A stretch of DNA of 64,000 bases, from positions 38,133,514-38,197,513 of the forward strand of contig OY829537.1 in the NCBI GenBank assembly GCA_963691705.1. Direction: 5' to 3'. The stretch comes from Viola odorata. Its lineage: Eukaryota; Streptophyta; Magnoliopsida; Malpighiales; Violaceae. Numbering within the stretch: position 1 is the first letter of the stretch; every line of letters starts with the position of its first letter. The notes under the pieces are model-generated. The model was not told the origin of the DNA, searched no databases, and saw nothing but the letters and a program-made list of their open reading frames with translations. Positions 54,166-64,000 of this stretch are shown here, one piece after another. The position numbers and the translations under genes are program-made.

Positions 54166-55707
54166 TTGAAAATACGAGGCGACTCCAAACTAGTGATAGA
54201 CCAAGTCTTGGGACACTCCCAAGCCAGAGAGCCCATCATGGTGCAGTACCTCTCGAAAGTAAAATGAGAATTGATGGAAATAGAACAAAGCGGCGTGCAC
54301 GTCACTTTTGAACACATTCCCCGAGAGGACAATGCCGAGGCAGACAACCTTGCCAAAACAGCAGCCAATCAGGAGGCGACCATACCAGAAGATGTGTATT
54401 ACGAGGAAAGGTCAGTGTCGTCCTTCATGGAGGAGCAGTTGTCGCTGTGTGTAGAAGAAATTGAAAAGGACTGGAGAATCCCTGTGGTCAAATTCCTAAA
54501 GCACGACGAGTTGCCGAGCGATAACGCAGAAAGGAGAAAAGTGTTGAAGCAAGTGGCAAGATGCACCTACTATGATGGGGAACTAATCCGGAGATGTTTC
54601 TCCCACCCAGCAGCAAAATGCATAACCGAACAGGAAGGCCTCCACACCCTGCGAGAGATTCATGAAGGGATCTGTGGTATGCACGTATCAGGCGGCACCA
54701 TGGCCGCACAGGTATTTTGGTCAGGATTTTACTGGCCCACCATCCGAAGGGATTGTAACAACTTCGTGCAAACATGTCACAAATGCCAAGAGTTTGCTAA
54801 AATCCCCCGGCGACCTGCCACAGAAATCTTGCAAATCATGGCCCCCTGCCCTTTCGCTAAATAGAGAATTGACATTTTAGGCCCCTTTCCGAAGGCAAGG
54901 TCCCAACTGAAATTTGTAATCGTAGTTGTGGACTACTTCACAAAGTGGGCAGAAGCGGAGGCGGTAGCCAACATTACGACCGAGAAGGTATGGCGCTTCT
55001 TTAAGTACCAAGTTATCATGCGGTTCGGGGTACCTCGTGTGCTGGTCAGCGACAATGGGACGTAATTTACTAGTAACTTCTTCAAGGAACAGTGTGAGGA
55101 ATTCCAGATTGAACAAAGGTTTTCCTCCGTAGTGCATCCCCAGACTAACGGCCAGGCAGAGGTGACCAACCGAAGCATCCTGAGCGGTATTAAGAAAAAT
55201 TTGGAGGGCTCAAAAAAGAAATGGGCAGATGAACTACCCTATGTGATGTGGGCCTACCACATGACTGTTAAAACTAGCACAGGGGAAATGCCCTTTGCGA
55301 TGGCCTTTGGCACTAAGGTTGTCACGCCTATGGAAATCGGCACCCTAAGCCTAAGGGTCGAATACTTTAAGGAAGAGCTAAATGAAGAAAGGTTACGAGC
55401 TAACCTTGACGCGTTACCTGAGCTACATGAGGAAGCCCTCCTGAAAACAATGCACTATAAAAGGAAAATGGCGCAGTATCACAATAGACATGTTAAGGAG
55501 CGGCTACTCAAAGTGGGAGACTTGGTGCTCAGGGACAAGCGAGCTGCGGGCCAACGGATGTGGAAACTCAGCTCAAATTGGGAGGGCCCATACCGTGTCA
55601 CCCGCGTTATCGGAATGGGGGCATATCACCTGGAAACACTTGACGGTAGCCCCTTACCTAACTCCTGGAACATTGCTCGCTTGAAATTATATTATTCTAG
55701 AATTTGA
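54166..55707 (+). pseudogene. Second RNase H end and integrase of element B3
   Basis: Continues in the frame of RT. RNase H ends with RGDSKLVIDQ and PREDNAEAD. Integrase has CFSHPAAKC, HEGICGMH, CHKCQ, then GIDILGP-like (RIDILGP), VSDNGT and NGQAEVTNR, with NWEGPYRV near the end. Stops are TGA at 54265-54267, TAG at 54862-54864 and TAA at 55063-55065. The terminal TGA at 55705-55707 gives the natural C-terminus RLKLYYSRI. Confidence 0.88.
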
Positions 55708-55829
55708 CATGCCGTGACGTATACTCTAACAACTATTTTGGAGATATCTCTTGTGTTCCTTTTTGGTTGTCTGTGGTGTGCAGATAACAGAAGAAAGGGT
55801 ATCGGAAGTGAAAATTCCTAAGCTTGTGG

Positions 55830-56330
55830 CAGACCGGGCTAACACAGACGGGCCACTAAGACGAGGCACGCCCCGGCGACCCTAGAAATATATGGTGCTG
55901 GAAGTGAAAATTCTATCCTTGTGAGGCCGGCCTTGATCAGGCGGCTCACTAAGATGAGACACGCTCCAGCACTGTCGGGAGTGAAAAGTCTTATCCTGGG
56001 ATACCCGTGCTCACATAGACGGTATATCGAGACGAGGCACGCCCCGACTCCCTTGGGACTGCAAATCCTACCCTTGTGACAACTCGTGCTCACATAGGCG
56101 ATTGATCAATAAGATGAGGCACGACCCCAGGGAAGATAAAAACTCCACCCCGGAAGTGAAAATCCTACCATTACGATGGTGGCGCTAACACAGGCACATC
56201 ATTAAGACGAGGCACGCTTCGAGGTGCGAGGTGACAATGCTGAGAAGTGAAAATCCTACCCTCGTGATGGCCGACCTTGATCAGGCGGCTCACTGAGATG
56301 AGGCACTTCCTAGCCAATTGGAAAAATATA
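55830..56330. repeat. Minisatellite of B3, about six units of 80 bp
   Basis: Units carry GTGAAAATCCTA...TTGTGA and AAGACGAGGCACGCCCC, the complement of the B2 array at 34770-35275. Copies are more diverged from each other than in B2. Confidence 0.88.
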
Positions 56331-56956
56331 AGGAGTCACGATACCCCAGCGAGTAACCGAAGGGAACAAACCCGGTGAAGTTGGCTGGATGAGTATGTGA
56401 CACGAGCGACATCTTGGTGGGATAGCGCCAAGCGAGCTTGGAGAGTACATGGCAACACCCCAAGGTAATTAAGACACTTTGTCATATGTCGCTACTACCA
56501 CAAACAATAAGTGAAAATGTACAGGAAAATTGGCAAAACATTGAGGTGACGAAGCACCCGAGAAAGCAATGATGCCGCGGAAAGGCAATGTACCCTGACC
56601 AAATGACGGTCACCTTGTTACCCCAAACGCAGTTCGAGATGATTTGGAACGTTAGTTATGTTTGATCGCACAAGCCCTCACGAAGAGGAGAAAAGCGCGA
56701 CACCGTTTTGAACACTGCATGTCATGACACTGCGAAGAAGGTTCGAATGTGCGTTCGGCATCACTCTATCAATACTGGTGTCACAAGTCTGTGAACAAAC
56801 AACAACAAATTAAGAAAGACCATTGAGAAAGGAAAACTACAGCTAGAATATATACATTGTTCATACAAGAACGGAGGCTTGCGTGAGTAAAAGCCTTGAA
56901 ACGCAAAAGAGCAAAAAGGGAGGACACCCGATACGCGAAAAGAAAAACAAGAAAAC
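56331..56956. other. B3 spacer between minisatellite and antisense gene
   Basis: No gene; the short open frames here are shadows. It contains the complement of the spacer wording seen at 34690-34740 in B2 and would include the 3' UTR of the antisense gene. Confidence 0.55.
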
Positions 56957-59309
56957 CTATGGCCCTGGCAAGCTGTCGTCCTCCTCGCTCCCCCGTGGCC
57001 TCTTCGGCCGATAGTAGCCATCCTCCGTAAGGCCTCCCGACTTGCCTTTGAAGAGCTGAATGATAGCAGCGACATCAAACTTGTCTCGGCCATAGCGCTC
57101 AATAAAACAATTAGCCATGATGCTCGCGGTTTGCTCCGAGAACTACTTACACTTGTCTGCCGTCTCCTTCTCAAGCGCGGCACTCCGGCCCCGTTCAGCT
57201 TGCAGATCGGCATCCTTGGTGGCTTCGCCCCTCTAGCCTCCTTTAACTCTCATTTCATAGTTGTCAAGCTGGTCTCTATATTCTGCCGCTCTTCTGCATA
57301 CTTCCTCATTTCTTCTCGGTTCCTCCCAAGCTCCTCTTGGTTCCTGTTAATTTCCTCCAAAAGCTGATGATTAGTGTTGCGCCACTCCTCGGAGGAAGAG
57401 CTAAGAGAGCCCACTTGCTTCGTCACGTCCTTTGACCAATAGTGGAAGTCTTGAAGAGCAGAAAATAATTGAGTACGTATCCGCTATAATCGGTCCCCAT
57501 TGGCATGAGAAAGGAAAGCTCGCTCCTCCTCCTCAAGCGAAAACATATGCGAGGCTAAGTAAGCAGATGTCGCTAAAGAGATGTCACCCCCCAGCGCTGG
57601 GAATCCATTTTGGTGAATATTACTTAAGTTGACCTGGTGTGTGGCGGGCCCGACAGAAGTCACTGTGCTCAAGTCAGCCACCAAGCAAGGAGTCTCGACG
57701 GACGCAAGGGAAGAAGAGATTGTCGAAGCGGTCGCAGGGATAAAGAAGACGCTAGGAGGAGACGGAGGGGAACGAGAGGATGTTCCTACATTGAGACCAA
57801 AACCATCGGCCTGGAAAGGTGGAAAGTCACTTTCCGACAGGTCACCTATGAAGCCCAGTGGATGGCCAGGAGGAGGAGGTGACGCGCCGAAAGAAGAAGA
57901 AAATTGAGGAAATAGCGTGGAGGTAACCCTGTTCCTCGACAGCTCAAAGGCTTGATCGCCTGGCAAGGGGTCAGTGCCAGTGACACCTTTCTCCCTTTCC
58001 TGATCGGCGGCAAGACCATCCGATGAAGGGGCATCCCCGCCAAGGCGGGGCCTCTTAGGACCAAGAATATGTGTCAGGTCCATACCGTCACAGGAACGAA
58101 CAGTAGAGGAAACAACAGCGGTATCCTACGGAGAAAAATAGAGAGTATAAGGGGACAAGTAAGTGGAATAAATAAATTGAGAAGAATTTGCAAGAACAAC
58201 CTCGGAAACCGGAATAGAAGGACGAGTATGAGCGATGATGTGAATACGAATAGTCCTTCTCCTCCTCTTGGTAATTGGGGGTCGGGAAGATGACGCTTGA
58301 GTAGGATCCGCACTTGTGGAAGAAATCAGCTCAATGGCCGAAGTAGCAGTAACCTCCGCGTAAGGACGAGAAGAAGACTCAGGCGCAGAAGTGGATGGGT
58401 GTGCAACGTTAGCAGCGGCACCAGCAGTAGCAGCGGTAAGAGCCTCTTTTTCCCTTCTCCGCTGAGCTCTTTTCTCTCATTTCTTGATACACTCAGGTTT
58501 CCACCCGGCTGGAGGATCTGCATGAACAAGAGAAAAACGTCAGAGTTAGTACCGATAGGGAATAGCGAATGAAACGGAGGGTGCTCACTTTTGATACAGC
58601 CTCGGATGTCGCCCTGACACCCGAGCTCGCGAGTATGAACACCAGGAATCCCTATCAGATTGAGAAATTTATCCAACTAGCCTTGCTCAAGTGACCCTAG
58701 GTGCGGCCTCCCACCCCAGGCGCCATCCCTAATGCTCAAATTGAACCCACTTCGCCACAAAGGTTCAGGCAAGGTGATGATAAAAAACCCCTTTTTCCAG
58801 GCGTCAATAGAGGATTCAAGATATATTAACTTCCAAGTAAAGGGTTTTAATGTGTCATCGTCATAGCGAGGCGATATCGCTATGACACCATTACTATGAT
58901 TATATAGTTGAAACAGGGATCGAAGAAGCAATAGAGAGGGAGATTCAATCCCTACATGTCTACAAAGAGCTATAAAGGCATAAATGCCACAGTAAGCATT
59001 TGGGCTTAGCTGGGCAGCGTTCAAATCAAATTCAGAGAATAATTCTGCAACCAGGGGATCCAGAGGAAGTCGAAAACCATAGTTAAACATTTTAGCATAA
59101 AGAATCCTATGGTTGCCAGGCAACTCGTTGTTGAGATGAAGCGACCTAGGGGCAACTTCAGTAGAATACCCATCTAAATGATCAAGGTTGGCATTATAAT
59201 TTCGCAACCGTCCCCGAAGAACGGCGGAAGAAGCAATGGTAGAGACTGTACTCTCAATATCTCCTTCCCCGGCAGGTTAGGGTTGGGGATAGCGGCGATT
59301 GCGAGCCAT
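56957..59309 (-). pseudogene. Antisense three-exon gene of B3 (unit 1)
   Basis: Start ATG at 59307-59309 (MARNRRYPQP), followed by an in-frame TAA at 59277-59279. Exon 1 encodes the domain with MFNYGFRLPLDPLV, LSPNAYCGIYAFIALC and ISPRYDDDTLKPF, as in B2, with a TAG at 58677-58679. Intron 1 is 58518-58588 (GTGAGC...ATGCAG, 71 bp) and ends just before PPAGW, as in B2. A second intron ends at CTCCGTAG near 58130. Exon 3 encodes a Ser/Pro-rich linker (57484-58083), then a Glu/Arg coiled coil (about 57250-57420) and a basic/acidic C-terminal domain ending RPRGSEEDDSLPGP at 56957. A TATA box lies 160 bases upstream. Resembles the putative gypsy-type transposase family; its role is unknown. Confidence 0.75.
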
Positions 59310-59463
59310 GAATAAAGCTAAAATAAGAGTAGATTAGAAGGTATCTTTTTGAGAAAGAAGGTTGGGGCACCCAGGCGGCGGCAGATCGCAAAGAGAGGAA
59401 GAAAAATTGTGTTCTTTTCTGAAGGAAAGAAGCAGTAAAAGATGAGAAAGGAGTATGAGAAGG

Positions 59464-59473
59464 GTTTTATAAC
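59464..59473 (-). promoter_or_regulatory. TATA box of antisense unit 1
   Basis: TTATAAAACC on the minus strand, about 155 bases before the ATG at 59309, within a palindrome (59461-59476, AGGGTT-TTAT-AACCCT). Confidence 0.5.
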
Positions 59474-59476
59474 CCT

Positions 59477-59979
59477 AAGGCCCAAGTGAAATGACAGTTC
59501 AAGCGATCATTGCGTGTGACGTGTCAAAAATAATAGATGCGGGAAACGGGTACAGTCCTAGGTGAGTGAAAAGACGCTTTCAGCCTCACCATTCCCCTAG
59601 CACTCCCACCTGCGGACACGTGTGCCTAGAACATCATGACTGTCTCTTTTGCATCAACAAAAGAATCCAGAGCATTAAATGCTCTGAAAAGTGGAACCAG
59701 GTCCAACGAAAGAGAAGACAAGCAACAACGCTGCGATACGCAAAAAGTATAGCACATAGCGATAGTACAAGGAGACAAGCGATAAGTAAACTCAGCAGGA
59801 AGGTGACACCGCAAAGGTACGTGCATTATTCGGCCAAGTATACAAGATTTATTAGTTATTACAAAGCAAGGAGGCGAGATCAAAGTTCAAATTGAAAAAA
59901 TAGCAACAACAAAACAACAGATAGTAAAGCGACACCTTAATCAACCGACATCGAATGAGCCTTCCATGGTGTCGCCTCA
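59477..59979. other. Spacer between antisense units 1 and 2
   Basis: No supportable gene. It must hold the upstream region of unit 1 and the 3' end of unit 2. No LTR, primer-binding site or polypurine tract is visible. Confidence 0.5.
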
Positions 59980-62141
59980 TCACTCCTCTTCGGAGGAAAA
60001 GAAGCCTTCTTGGCTCTCATCAATCTCTTTCATCTTTGCGGAGGCATACTCGGCAACCTGAGCAGGATCAAAAGCCCTATTGTGGCATTGATCCGCGAAC
60101 CCAGCAGTAAAGGCCCGTACGGCCTTCTTCTTCCACTAAGTCACTTTCGATGAAGCCCTCGCTAAATCAGCATCGCGGGATGATATCTCTTCGTGAAGAA
60201 GAGAATTCTTCTTCACGGCAGCTACCAACTCAGCCTCCAAAGCTTCAACCTTGGCTTTTCCTCTAGACCTCTCCCGGCCAAGGTTAGCACGGCACTCGCG
60301 CAGTTCGGCTTGGGTACGTTTCTGAAGCCGCGTCAGCTCTTCCACTTTAGCCAAGGCACCCGGATCTTGAAACTGCTCACCGTGGGCCTTGATAAAGTAA
60401 TGAAGTTCCTGGAAGAAGGCAAGACAGTTATTCATAACGCGTGCACGCTGAATATAAGGAGGATGTTGCAGTAACCTATTCTCATCCTCAGGGATGCGGA
60501 ACATCTCGCATGCCAAGATAGTTGTGGGCTAGTTTCGCGACAAGGGATCTGATACACCTAAAGCACGAAACCCGTCAGTCCCAAACTTTGACAAATCCAG
60601 TTGGTGGGAAGGAGCCCCTCGAGGCCCGTCAAGGGAGAGGTCAGCAACAAAGGAAGGGGCAGAACTACCGACCGAACCGCCGACATGTCGAATAGAAGTG
60701 ACGAATAACGGACAAGGAGACTTTAGTGGAAAACAAGAAGAAATAGTCGTACCCTGAACTGGTGCCACCACGTCAGGGATACAGGAACCAATGGGCGAAT
60801 GAGGAGGCTCCATGACAGGAGTGGAGTCTGCCACCAACGGCGATACCATCGCAGCTACGGGAACCCCGTTAGGAGGAGACGACCTCGGAGTTGAGGAAGT
60901 GTCGCCTGGTGGCGCAATAACCTCTCCAGTGACACTAGGTGAAGCAGTAGCGCGAGGAGCGGCAGGGATTGTCACTGGAGCCGGTGTAGGCCTAACAGCA
61001 ATCTTCGCCACCCGACTCGCGCTTTCCTCCCTCAGCCTCTTCCGTTAAGCTGCGAAGGCTGGGCGAAGACTCAGCTTTGTATCCATGTCCTCCATATCCT
61101 CGGCCCCGTAGGAAAAAATCTTCGTCTCAATTATTGGCAAACCAGAGCTGGACCCCTTCTTCCGAGTTGGCAACCAATTCTCCCCGAAGTGAGAAGCACA
61201 GGTAGAAGTACCACACTCCCTTGAAGGAGCCGCGCTAGAAGCCCTTTTCTTTATGGGCACGCAGCGGTCAGCCTGAGTCCCAGTAGAAGTAGAAGGAGTT
61301 ATCGCTGGAGACGGTATAATCTTAGGAGGAGCGTCACCCTTTGAAAGTGGGCGAGCGACAGTATTCCCTGTGAGGAGCTATGTTAGTAAACAAGGGGTAA
61401 GTAAGAGGATGACAAAGCCCAAAATACTCACCTATGGTACACTCAGACAAAGGCCTATACAAGGCAAAATTCCGGATCTGGAAGGACGACTCCATCTCCA
61501 GCAAGGCGTTGGCCTGGCCTAACTCTTCCCTAGACAGAACTGCTGGCTTCACCCAATCAACAGCACCCAGGTTGAAGCTAGAGCACCACAGACGAGAGGG
61601 TAATTCGACAATGAAGAAACCACTCTTCCAGTCTTCGACGCTCTCCTCAAATCCTTGAAATCTTTACCAAAAAGACCCGACTAAGTCATCACACCTTGGG
61701 GTAATGTCAACTAAGCTGTTGCGACAGACTAGAGTCAAAAACTTGTGAAACAAAGCGACGGAGGGAAGGAGAATACCTTTCAACTCGCAAGCGCGAAGGA
61801 AAGCGTAGATGCCACTCCACGAGAAAGGGGTGATCTGCGCATGGTTAAACCCATACTCACGCAGTACATTCTCTAGTGTGGTATGAACAGGGAGATGGAA
61901 CCCATACTGAAACATCTTAAAATAAAGCATCCTACGAGTCCCCCAAAGTCTGTCATGAAGCCTCATAATGCTAGTAGGAATAGAAGGACTGTAACCCCTG
62001 GGAAAGTAATGCCATTGCTTTCTAATTCGAGACACAGAACAGTGGGGCAAGTAAAGATGCTAGGGGTGTTCTCGATTTCAGGATCTCGAAGGGCTGCCCC
62101 GGGGATAACTAGAGAGCCGGACTGAGATCTTGTGCGAGGTA
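59980..62141 (-). pseudogene. Antisense unit 2: diverged paralogue of the B2/B3 antisense gene
   Basis: Exon 1 (about 62141-61432) encodes MFQYGFHLPVHTTL, ITPFSWSGIYAFLRAC and a DWKSGFFIVELPSRLW block, aligned with unit 1 but clearly diverged. Its probable start codon reads ATA at about 62141 and a frameshift lies near 62050. Intron 1 is 61368-61431 (GTGAGT...CTCACAG, 64 bp). Exon 2 onward encodes a Ser/Pro/Ala-rich linker, a coiled coil of about 70 residues (about 60350-60140) and a C-terminus ending GFFSSEEE at 59980. In-frame stops include 60529-60531 (TAG) and 60136-60138 (TAG). Exon limits downstream of intron 1 are uncertain. Confidence 0.65.
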
Positions 62142-62585
62142 TTACAGGTAAGTAGCAGAAGGAAAATCAAAGCAAGATCGAGTAGAATAACTTGAAAAAG
62201 AAGGAGAGGAGCGAAACTGATAGGCGGATCGTCGGAGTACGAGCGAGAGAATTTCCTCGAAGCGAGCGAAAAAGCGAAGAGAGATGTGAAATTTAAAAGA
62301 AGAGCAAAAGAGTAGAAAGAAGGAACGGATTTCCTTTTAAGAAATGCGGCTAAAGACCAGACGACCAAGCAGCCCATCGCAGCAGGACACGTGTAAAATA
62401 AAAGTAACACGTGGAAAGATTCTGACAGGAAACTTAAAATTAGGCACCCGCCTCGAACCTTGTGAGGGAAAAATGGTGCACCGCAAGAAGTCAAAAAAGA
62501 TGGTTGTGTGAAGCGATAACTGGCTGGTCAGCGTCAGTTACCCCATGAGGCGGCACAACGTAAAAGTAAAGAAGAGAAAAGCAAA
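62142..62585. other. Upstream region of antisense unit 2
   Basis: No gene I can support. The hydrophobic open frame at 62078-62494 on the minus strand is in the leader of unit 2 and overlaps its coding start in another frame; I regard it as fortuitous. Confidence 0.45.
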
Positions 62586-62600
62586 ATACTATTTTTATTT
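62582..62600 (-). terminator. Poly(A) signal cluster of antisense unit 3
   Basis: AATAAATAAATAAAAA on the minus strand, 45 bases after the unit 3 stop codon. Confidence 0.5.
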
Positions 62601-62644
62601 ATTTATTCAAAGAGCCAGTGACATCTACAATAAACACGACATCA

Positions 62645-63112
62645 TCAATCCTTGTTAGCCCAGTCCATATCATAGCAGTAATCGTAGTCCTCCGGGGACG
62701 ACGGTAACCCACTATTATAGGAAAAGAAAAGCTCGGCAGGCTTAGGCACGAGGTTTGTCGCGGGAACAACCTTCTCTACTAGGGCGACACGGGAATCCTC
62801 CCCGATAGTAGATGCTGCTGACCTCGGACCAACGTTCTAAGTAAAAACCCCTCTCTCTGAAGGAGGACGAGGGGCAGACGGTGGCACTTCATCACCCTTC
62901 TGTAGCGCGAAGTGGTGAGGCTCATAACCAGCAAAGAAAGATTCAAAGGCCTTCTTCTTTGTTTTCTTGGGATTCTCATGACCCCTGCGTTTGGTAAGGC
63001 ATTTGGTAAGCCTCCATGGGGGTGACGGAGGAGGATGGTCTGAGTTTGGTGAAGTCGGAGGAATCGGTAGAGAGTAGCGAGCAGCAGTGTACAAAAAATG
63101 CGAGTCAGCCAT
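62645..63112 (-). pseudogene. Antisense unit 3: 155-codon ORF of unknown function
   Basis: ATG at 63110-63112 (MADSHFLYTAARYS). The N-terminus is rich in Pro and Ser and leads to a basic Lys cluster (NPKKTKKKAFESFF) and a GYEPHHFALQKGDEVPP segment. An in-frame TAG at 62837-62839 interrupts; the same frame then continues to an acidic, aromatic C-terminus (PSSPEDYDYCYDMDW) and the stop at 62645-62647. The TATA box 70 bases upstream and poly(A) signals downstream give it a complete gene layout. I do not recognise the family. The TAG could instead lie in an intron. Confidence 0.5.
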
Positions 63113-63182
63113 GAAAATATCAGCGGTAGTAAGAAAGAAATGAGAAGAAGAGGGATGAATAGGAAAAAGAGAGAAGAACCCC

Positions 63183-63190
63183 ATTATATA
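63183..63190 (-). promoter_or_regulatory. TATA box of antisense unit 3
   Basis: TATATAAT on the minus strand within GGCTATATAATGGGG, about 70 bases before the unit 3 ATG. Confidence 0.55.
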
Positions 63191-63235
63191 GCCAAGGCGA
63201 GGAGGCACTCCTGCCTTTTCGCGTGTTTTCAAAAA

Positions 63236-63540
63236 TAATTAATACATTCAGGAACAACGGCTAGAGGGGTGAAGAGATCCGATTTCACAACTACAACTGT
63301 TGAAAGTCTGCGCCAACCAAAAGACGCTGAAACAACCGCCCAATCAGTTGACACTTAAAAAACAGCGCGAAATAAATTTGGAACGGTGGGGAGAGACGTT
63401 TATTATTATGTGCCGGTTAAGTAAATGAAAAGGTGCGGAATCCCAGGGGACATTAAACCTACTATTGGCATGTGCGGAGGTTATTTTTCAAACAAGACGT
63501 TATACGAGGAAGGAAAACATCAATAGCGAGGCAATCTAAC
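63236..63540. other. Spacer between antisense units 3 and 4
   Basis: No gene seen; presumably promoter of unit 3 and 3' flank of unit 4. Confidence 0.5.
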
Positions 63541-63545
63541 GAGAA

Positions 63546-63560
63546 AATCATTTTATTTAT
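63546..63560 (-). terminator. Poly(A) signal of antisense unit 4
   Basis: Overlapping AATAAATAAA on the minus strand, about 85 bases after the stop at 63644. Confidence 0.45.
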
Positions 63561-63643
63561 TTAAGGGCCTAACGGCCCGGGAATACACAAGGTAGCATCA
63601 AAGGAAACATAAAGAGGCATAGCAGGAGGGTCCCCACTGTTGG

Positions 63644-63994
63644 TCAGGCATTCGACCCGGCATCATCATCTTCCCACTCCATGAAGGGAATCTCCCTCAG
63701 GGCATCCGCAAGAGTGGTCAGTTCGGATGAACAGGCCCTCATGCCTTTCAAGCAGCACCCCAGCAAATCCTTCCTGTGCTGCAGCATAGCTATAAGCAGC
63801 TGAATTTGAGAGACAACCACAGACAACTTCACCACCTTCTCCACAGGGCTAAAGTCTTCCATGGAGACAGCATTCTGCCTAGCCACCATCCCCTGGAGCT
63901 CCAAGATATCCTCAGAAGTCTTGGTGTTCAACGACCCCAGAAAATCAATGTCTGCTTGATTCAGGTTCCTCAGGGTGTGGGCCTTGAAGAGCAA
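63644..63994 (-). CDS. Antisense unit 4: helical protein, partial at window edge
   Basis: An open frame of at least 116 codons ending with TGA at 63644-63646 and running toward the window edge. The sequence is strongly helical and has an acidic C-terminus (MEWEDDDAGSNA). The first codons may not be the real start. I do not recognise it. Head-to-tail placement with units 1-3 suggests it belongs to the same transposon region. Confidence 0.45.
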   Translation of the reverse strand: MLFKAHTLRNLNQADIDFLGSLNTKTSEDILELQGMVARQNAVSMEDFSPVEKVVKLSVVVSQIQLLIAMLQHRKDLLGCCLKGMRACSSELTTLADALREIPFMEWEDDDAGSNA

Positions 63995-64000
63995 AAAATT

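Larger units (their letters stand above)
49254..59500 (+). mobile_element. Element B3: Tat-lineage element with antisense gene (right end not found)
   Basis: 5' LTR, primer-binding site, gag, protease, RT, tether, second RNase H, integrase (ending 55707), minisatellite and antisense split gene, in the same order as B2. No 3' LTR matching 49254-49740 is visible up to 64000, so the right limit is open. It may reach beyond the window and include the further antisense units at 59980-63994. Confidence 0.85.

Noticed and set aside
57484..58083. Independent 199-codon gene
   Set aside because: It is the linker exon of antisense unit 1; the B2 gene shows the same exon after a matching intron.
62078..62494. 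138-codon hydrophobic minus-strand ORF, possible membrane protein
   Set aside because: It lies in the leader of antisense unit 2, in another frame than its domain; AT-rich leader DNA readily yields Phe/Leu-rich frames.

Overview
The window is plant nuclear DNA, from an angiosperm and probably a eudicot (inference). It is almost entirely LTR retrotransposons of the Ty3/gypsy superfamily, inserted into and next to one another, most of them decayed. Evidence: complete gag, protease, reverse transcriptase (RT), RNase H (RH) and integrase (IN) domain strings; LTRs with TG...CA ends; primer-binding sites including the tRNA-Asp site typical of Athila; polypurine tracts; and one 5-bp target-site duplication. 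There is no bacterial or organellar gene content. The only candidate host coding sequence is a short terminal exon at the left edge.

Layout: (1) 1-541, host DNA with a possible last exon and two TA microsatellites. (2) 547-8154, element A, a full-length plus-strand Ty3/gypsy element, CRM-like because its integrase tail runs into the 3' LTR; flanked by TATGT. (3) 8155-9443, flanking DNA with a LINE RT fragment. (4) 9444-15545, element B1, a plus-strand Tat-lineage element cut off inside integrase. (5) 15546-21145, element E, the 3' LTR and 3' internal part of a long-LTR, Ogre/Tat-like element on the minus strand, rich in minisatellites. (6) 21146-31948, element C, a plus-strand Athila element with 5' LTR, gag-pol and env-like ORF but no 3' LTR. 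(7) 31949-42325, element B2, a minus-strand Tat element of the B family whose 3' end carries a plus-strand split gene. (8) 42326-49253, element D, a second Athila copy lacking its 5' part. (9) 49254 to at least 59.5 kb, element B3, a plus-strand B-family Tat element that starts inside the 3' LTR of D, followed to the window end by gene-like units on the minus strand.

The notable biology is the antisense gene system of the B family. Downstream of pol, and antisense to it, B2 and B3 each carry a three-exon gene. Its first exon encodes a domain like the one databases call 'putative gypsy-type transposase', followed by a Ser/Pro-rich linker and a coiled coil. First-intron size (70 and 71 bp) and position match between copies. 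To the right of B3, three further minus-strand units follow head to tail: a diverged paralogue, a 155-codon ORF I do not recognise, and a helical ORF that leaves the window. Extra antisense ORFs are known in Tat elements; an array of several with own promoters and poly(A) signals is the part worth a second look. The B family also has an Arg/Ser-dipeptide segment in gag and two RNase H domains.

Most premature stops, compared between copies in this window, are CAA/CAG/CGA to TAA/TAG/TGA or TGG to TGA/TAG. This fits deamination of methylated cytosines in silenced elements, so nearly all coding features are called pseudogenes.
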